From: JAPOPJ01 sp964538885
Lineage (GTDB): Archaea > Thermoproteota > Nitrososphaeria > Nitrososphaerales > Nitrosopumilaceae
DNA: 8,336 nt
Direction of reading: 5' to 3'
Assembly (NCBI GenBank): GCA_964538885.1
Contig: CAZIHR010000076.1
Location: forward strand, 1-8,336
Shown piece after piece: positions 5,463 to 8,336 of the stretch. Made by a program: the position numbers and the translations under genes. The notes below the pieces were generated by a model. The model was given only the letters and a program-made list of their open reading frames with translations, had not been told where the DNA came from and did no database searches. Each line of letters opens with the position of its first letter. The stretch's first letter is position 1.

Positions 5463-6593
5463 ATGACATATGTGCAAAAGACTAGATCTACAGTAACTAC
5501 AATCAAAGATTATCTGCTGTGTGACAAATGCAAAGTAAGACTATTCTCAAAACGTACAGACTCTTTGCCTGACAGAATAGAGACGGCCGATTCCGATATG
5601 CAGGTACGGTGCTACATCTGCAAAAATATCTCGAACACTATTAACATATATCTAAAGTCAATGCTGGACGAGTCATCAAAGTATAGCTTTGAGACGTTTG
5701 CTGTGGGAACTCATGTAAAATCATCAGTGGTAGACAGAGACGACCACATACGATCAAAGTTCATGCTCATAGGAACAGACGGCATCAAGACCAGCATCAC
5801 AAGAGAGCTCACAAGGCGATTTGCTAGAAGAACTAGAAAGATACAAGATATGCTTGATCCAGATCTTACGCTTACAGTCAACACCAGTGATGGAACATGC
5901 AAGATACGTACAAAGACGATAATTATTCAAGGAAGATATACAAAGACGCGGCGTGGATTTCCCCAAAAGGCGGTTCCATGTAAGAGTTGCTTTGGAGAGG
6001 GATGCAAGGAATGTGACTTTCTGGGCACTGATGATTCTGAGAGTGTGGAAAAAAAGATCTCAGAGATTTTGACTGCAAAATTTGGCTGTACAGGAATAAA
6101 GTTCACATGGATTGGAGGAGAAGATAAATCCAGTTTGGTGTTGGGTGCAGGTAGGCCATTCTTTGCAAGACTTCAAAATCCAGTCAGGAAATGTCCAAGA
6201 CTGGAACGCAAGATACAGACGGATTTTGTGGAATTGCATAGGTGTCAGATTTTAAATAATTTTCCCAATATGCCGATACGATTCTTTTCCACAATCAAAA
6301 TCACAGTCATGACTGAACTACAACATCACTCTACCACACTCAAAAGATTAAAGGAAAGATTCATCTTGCCGGTCACAGTGTATGATGATTCTGGAAGACG
6401 TATTAAGAAATCTGTCAGAGTTATAAGGTATAGAAGATTATCAGAGTGTAAACTAACTATAACTATAGATGCAGAGGGCGGTCTTCCAGTTAGACGATTT
6501 GTGAAAGGGGATAACGTAACTCCCAGTATTAGTCAGGTGCTTGAGGATACATGCAGATGTGTCCAATTTGACTTTGTAGATATACACCAATGA
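5463..6593 (+). CDS. pus10: tRNA pseudouridine synthase Pus10
   Basis: Pus10 makes pseudouridine 54 and 55 in the T loop of archaeal tRNAs. An N-terminal zinc-binding part has C20-x2-C23 and C50-x2-C53. A THUMP-like middle follows, then a second Cys cluster C173-x2-C176-x4-C181-x2-C184, also typical of the family. The catalytic region is GGED (218-221) followed by LGAGRPF and QNP; D221 is the probable catalytic Asp. The C-terminus has the conserved V-R-R-F-V-K-G-D segment with P-S-I. The length of 376 aa is normal. The usual motif is G-R-E-D-V-D-V-R-M-L-G; here it reads G-G-E-D-K-S-S-L-V-L-G, so Arg, the second Asp and another Arg are replaced. I take it as active but divergent. It follows srp54 by 35 bases. 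Confidence 0.93.
   Translation: MTYVQKTRSTVTTIKDYLLCDKCKVRLFSKRTDSLPDRIETADSDMQVRCYICKNISNTINIYLKSMLDESSKYSFETFAVGTHVKSSVVDRDDHIRSKFMLIGTDGIKTSITRELTRRFARRTRKIQDMLDPDLTLTVNTSDGTCKIRTKTIIIQGRYTKTRRGFPQKAVPCKSCFGEGCKECDFLGTDDSESVEKKISEILTAKFGCTGIKFTWIGGEDKSSLVLGAGRPFFARLQNPVRKCPRLERKIQTDFVELHRCQILNNFPNMPIRFFSTIKITVMTELQHHSTTLKRLKERFILPVTVYDDSGRRIKKSVRVIRYRRLSECKLTITIDAEGGLPVRRFVKGDNVTPSISQVLEDTCRCVQFDFVDIHQ
6579..6586 (+). promoter_or_regulatory. TATA-like box of the 40-aa basic ORF
   Basis: GATATACA lies at the very end of pus10, centred about 25 bases before the ATG at 6607. It favours this ATG over the internal one at 6628. Confidence 0.4.
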
Positions 6594-6606
6594 CAACAAA
6601 TAACTA

Positions 6607-6729
6607 ATGCAAATTCTGACTGATTTTATGCCCATCAGGAAGAAAGGAAAACATCGGAGGCATGCCGATCAGCGGGCCGAAAGGCGCAGAAAGAAACAGG
6701 CAAAGTCTGGCAAGTCCAGATTCAGGTAA
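6607..6729 (+). CDS. Small, very basic protein, 40 aa (hypothetical)
   Basis: The peptide is MQILTDFMPIRKKGKHRRH followed by more Arg- and Lys-rich sequence, ending KSGKSRFR. About 18 of the 40 residues are Arg, Lys or His. It resembles small RNA-binding or ribosome-associated tails, but I recognise no family. Support comes from a TATA-like box at leaderless distance and from its place between pus10 and the next gene in a tightly packed plus-strand series. An internal ATG at 6628 would give 33 aa beginning MPIRKKGK. There is no zinc-finger Cys and no membrane segment. It could be a spurious frame, since A+G-rich DNA yields Lys/Arg runs easily. Confidence 0.5.
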   Translation: MQILTDFMPIRKKGKHRRHADQRAERRRKKQAKSGKSRFR

Positions 6730-6765
6730 AATCAAGATTTTTACGTCCAGTATTGTGGAGTAGAT

Positions 6766-7476
6766 ATGTTGGATCCGCTTGCAAGACTGAATGTGGCACG
6801 CGAAGAAGGAACAATTCCACTAAAAGTGTACGAGTTGATTAAAAAACGCTTTCCCGTTGTAGTTGAAGGCATCAATCGAATTGAAAAGGCATCAGGGATA
6901 CAGTATCCTGCGGCATATGTTGAGCCAGCCATAGCTATATCTGCACCAGATCCCCACTCGTACCAATTTGGCATACTGTTTGCAAGGACGATTCCAATTA
7001 TGCCAAAGGATGTATTTCATGTAGTTATTCAGATTTCAGCACCACTTGTGGCATATGGTCTCAAAGGTACAATACATGCCATATTGGCTCATGAATTTCT
7101 GCACTTTTTAGAGTTGATACGAAAGATATCAAAAATGGATATACTGTCTGACGAGATAACTGGGAACTTGTTTGAAGGGATATATGCAGATGAGAGTAGA
7201 CTGTTTGAGCCAAGAGCGGTATTCAAGGACAGGACTCTGCTAAATCACATCACCAAAAGATTTCCTGCTGGATTTCGTGACTATAAACTAGAAGATAAAG
7301 TGATAAAGTTATGGATTGACAAAGGTATGCCCAAGATGAATATCGCACTTGACTCCAATACGGTAAAACTGTCTGCAGAATCTCTTGCCAAGATAAAACT
7401 GGATCCACGATTTTTGAAGAAGATAGATGAGCTAGATGCAAAAAGTCTCAAAATTCAAAAGAGAAAGCTGTATTGA
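6766..7476 (+). CDS. HEFLH-motif protein, putative zinc metallopeptidase, 236 aa
   Basis: A central HEFLH (109-113), preceded by small hydrophobic residues (GTIHAILA), fits the zincin HExxH helix: two His zinc ligands and a catalytic Glu. A third ligand would lie downstream; E137, D142 and E143 in NLFEGIYADE are candidates, but I cannot fix it. The C-terminal third is Lys-rich. No signal peptide or membrane segment is seen, so it should act in the cytoplasm. GATTTTTA (6736-6743) is about 26 bases before the ATG and supports this start. The family is not recognised. It converges with rps27ae, leaving only 18 bases between the stops. Confidence 0.8.
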   Translation: MLDPLARLNVAREEGTIPLKVYELIKKRFPVVVEGINRIEKASGIQYPAAYVEPAIAISAPDPHSYQFGILFARTIPIMPKDVFHVVIQISAPLVAYGLKGTIHAILAHEFLHFLELIRKISKMDILSDEITGNLFEGIYADESRLFEPRAVFKDRTLLNHITKRFPAGFRDYKLEDKVIKLWIDKGMPKMNIALDSNTVKLSAESLAKIKLDPRFLKKIDELDAKSLKIQKRKLY

Positions 7477-7494
7477 TTGTATATATTATAACAG

Positions 7495-7665
7495 TTAACG
7501 AAATTCTGTCAGACCACATTTTCCACATGCGTATCTGTCTTTGTGTTCAGACATGAATACACCCTTACCACATCTGGAACATATCTTTCTTATACGGGAC
7601 AAAGTATCGCCTTCAATTTTGTAATAGCTGGAGATTGTAGGACTGGAGCCTTTTTTACCTGCCAT
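7495..7665 (-). CDS. rps27ae: 30S ribosomal protein S27ae
   Basis: A 56-aa zinc-ribbon protein of the small subunit. It reads MAGKKGSSPTISSYYKIEGD, then C29-x2-C32 and C47-x2-C50, and ends CGLTEFR. The Y-K-x-E-G-D segment and four-Cys ribbon are those of archaeal S27ae, the equivalent of the C-terminal half of eukaryotic ubiquitin-S27a. The length is typical. Its ATG overlaps the rps24e stop by one base (TAATG), so the two are translationally coupled in one transcript. In many archaea kae1 follows this pair; here the next gene is convergent instead. Confidence 0.95.
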   Translation of the reverse strand: MAGKKGSSPTISSYYKIEGDTLSRIRKICSRCGKGVFMSEHKDRYACGKCGLTEFR

Positions 7666-8081
7666 TATTTTGATTCGGCCTCCTTGTTCTCCTCTACAGG
7701 TTGTTCTGCTGCCGCGTCCTGTTCTGCCTGCTTGGCGTCTTCTACTTTGGCCTCCTTGTTCGCCTCTACAGGTTGTTCTGCTGTCTCAGCTTCCTTTGCT
7801 GCAGTTTTTTCCAGTCTTGCAAATATGGTGGGATTGATGTGCTTTTTTGCAAGAGTCTCATCGTCGTAAACGTAAAACGTTCCGGTAACCAACGATCGGC
7901 CCACATGTGTGTATAGTCTCATTGGAATCACCATTTTGGAACCCAACTTGAATTCTTTGGATACCATGGATGCTGCATCAGATTTTTTGAGTTTGCCACC
8001 AAGTCCCGTAAAGTTGCAAGTCAGTTCTCTTCTTGCCAGAAAAGTGTTGCTCACATCAGAAATGGTCTCTATTACAGACAT
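7665..8081 (-). CDS. rps24e: 30S ribosomal protein S24e with acidic C-terminal tail
   Basis: A small-subunit protein. The core (1-91 from this start) contains L-A-R-R-E-L, a basic loop and V-G-R-S-L-V-T-G-T-F-Y-V-Y-D-D, matching S24e. The remaining 47 residues are an Ala/Glu/Lys tail in which A-E-Q-P-V-E-x-N-K-E-A occurs twice, 24 residues apart. S24e proteins are usually about 100 aa, so the tail is an extension. The frame opens nine codons earlier (ATG 8108), but that ATG lies inside the TATA-like box. ATG 8081 gives MSVIETISD, which aligns with family starts and sits about 29 bases after the box. It is followed by rps27ae with a one-base overlap. Confidence 0.93.
   Translation of the reverse strand: MSVIETISDVSNTFLARRELTCNFTGLGGKLKKSDAASMVSKEFKLGSKMVIPMRLYTHVGRSLVTGTFYVYDDETLAKKHINPTIFARLEKTAAKEAETAEQPVEANKEAKVEDAKQAEQDAAAEQPVEENKEAESK
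7677..7783 (-). repeat. Two 35-bp direct repeats in the S24e tail
   Basis: Bases 7677-7711 and 7749-7783 are identical at 34 of 35 positions and lie 72 bases (24 codons) apart in the same frame. They encode the repeated A-E-Q-P-V-E-[A/E]-N-K-E-A. The near identity suggests a recent in-frame duplication or slippage expansion of the tail. Confidence 0.9.
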
Positions 8082-8106
8082 GTATTTGTGAACCGTTGGG
8101 CATTTC

Positions 8107-8114
8107 ATATAAAT
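8107..8114 (-). promoter_or_regulatory. TATA-like box of rps24e-rps27ae
   Basis: On the minus strand the bases read ATTTATAT, a near-consensus archaeal box A. It is centred about 29 bases before ATG 8081, predicting a leaderless or nearly leaderless transcript. It decides against the upstream ATG at 8108, which lies within the box. Confidence 0.65.
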
Positions 8115-8185
8115 CTTAATTATATCACGACGTGCTGTTCAAGATAAGTGATGTATAGATACAATCCCAATTGAATGATGATCGC

Positions 8186-8197
8186 TGCCAATTGGCA
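8186..8197. promoter_or_regulatory. 12-bp perfect palindrome upstream of the right-end gene
   Basis: TGCCAATTGGCA is a perfect palindrome 14 bases before the ATG at 8211, in the divergent spacer between rps24e and that gene. This position would let a bound dimer block transcription. No protein is known to me for it, and a second copy is not visible in the window. Confidence 0.35.
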
Positions 8198-8210
8198 AAT
8201 TTAATCATAT

Positions 8211-8336
8211 ATGCCAACAAGAAGGAGTTCAGATGATATATCACCCAAGAACCGTTCTTCCAAGCGTCCGGCAAAAGCAAACAAACAGATTACCCCTCTT
8301 TCTAAGATTGTCATGAAGACTGCTTTTGTCGGCATG
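8211..8336 (+). CDS. N-terminal part of an unrecognised protein (runs off the window)
   Basis: Forty-two open codons from an ATG to the window end. The first 33 residues are polar and basic (MPTRRSSDDISPKNRSSKRP at the start), which looks like a disordered tail. A more hydrophobic segment (KIVMKTAFVGM) begins at the edge and might be the start of a membrane helix or a domain. It is divergent from rps24e across a 129-base spacer. The family cannot be told from this much. No clear TATA box lies at leaderless distance, so the start is less certain than for its neighbours. Confidence 0.5.
   Translation, partial: MPTRRSSDDISPKNRSSKRPAKANKQITPLSKIVMKTAFVGM

Noticed and set aside
7543..7916. Plus-strand open frames, Ser/Ala/Cys-rich, opposite S24e and S27ae
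   Set aside because: They are antisense to two clear ribosomal protein genes. Their odd composition comes from the complement of the Ala/Glu repeat tail.
8079..8108. Upstream ATG of S24e giving nine extra residues (MKCPTVHKY)
   Set aside because: The ATG falls inside the TATA-like box, and the downstream ATG gives the usual family beginning at leaderless distance.
1..8336. CRISPR arrays, rRNA genes or integrase attachment sites
   Set aside because: I saw no regularly spaced direct repeats, no rRNA segments, and no duplicated tRNA 3' end that would mark an integrated element at tRNA-Tyr.

Overview
The window looks like chromosomal DNA of an ammonia-oxidising-type archaeon (Nitrososphaerota, formerly Thaumarchaeota; probably a Nitrosopumilales-like lineage). 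The evidence is an archaeal/eukaryal-type translation gene set (aIF5A with a hypusine site, Dph6, SRP54, Pus10, S24e, S27ae), a tRNA-Tyr with a bulge-helix-bulge intron and a C1-G72 pair, A+T-rich DNA, and TATA-like boxes about 25-30 bases before most start codons, which is the pattern of leaderless archaeal mRNAs. The lineage call is inference.

Left end (1-406): the minus strand carries the first 13 codons of an IS110-like transposase behind a perfect Shine-Dalgarno. Its upstream side (about 79-226) is G+C-richer and folds into a row of hairpins, one with an asymmetric internal loop. In IS110 elements this end encodes the bridge RNA that guides insertion, so this is a candidate bridge RNA. 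The element lies just beyond the 3' end of a DppD/OppD-type ABC transporter ATPase (407-1369, minus). That gene has no permease or second ATPase beside it in view.

Middle (1370-3370): a gene-free stretch of about 550 bases with one 8-bp inverted repeat, then intron-bearing tRNA-Tyr(GTA) on the minus strand, then on the plus strand an unrecognised 202-aa protein and aIF5A. Between aIF5A and the next gene is a candidate box C/D guide RNA (3304-3369). Its second guide is complementary to the anticodon loop of elongator tRNA-Met, and the N+5 rule points exactly at wobble C34.

Right half (3417-8336): dph6 and srp54 overlap, and pus10 follows with its own TATA-like box. Then come a 40-aa very basic small ORF, a protein with an HEFLH zinc-protease-like motif and, converging from the minus strand, rps24e-rps27ae with a one-base overlap. 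S24e carries an acidic Ala/Glu tail made by a recent 72-bp internal duplication. A new plus-strand gene of unknown function starts at 8211 and runs off the window.

Taken together this is mainly a translation and RNA/protein-modification neighbourhood: hypusine on aIF5A, diphthamide on EF2 through Dph6, tRNA pseudouridine through Pus10, a guide RNA for tRNA wobble methylation, tRNA splicing, signal-peptide targeting and ribosomal proteins. An IS110-like element is the intruder at the left edge.
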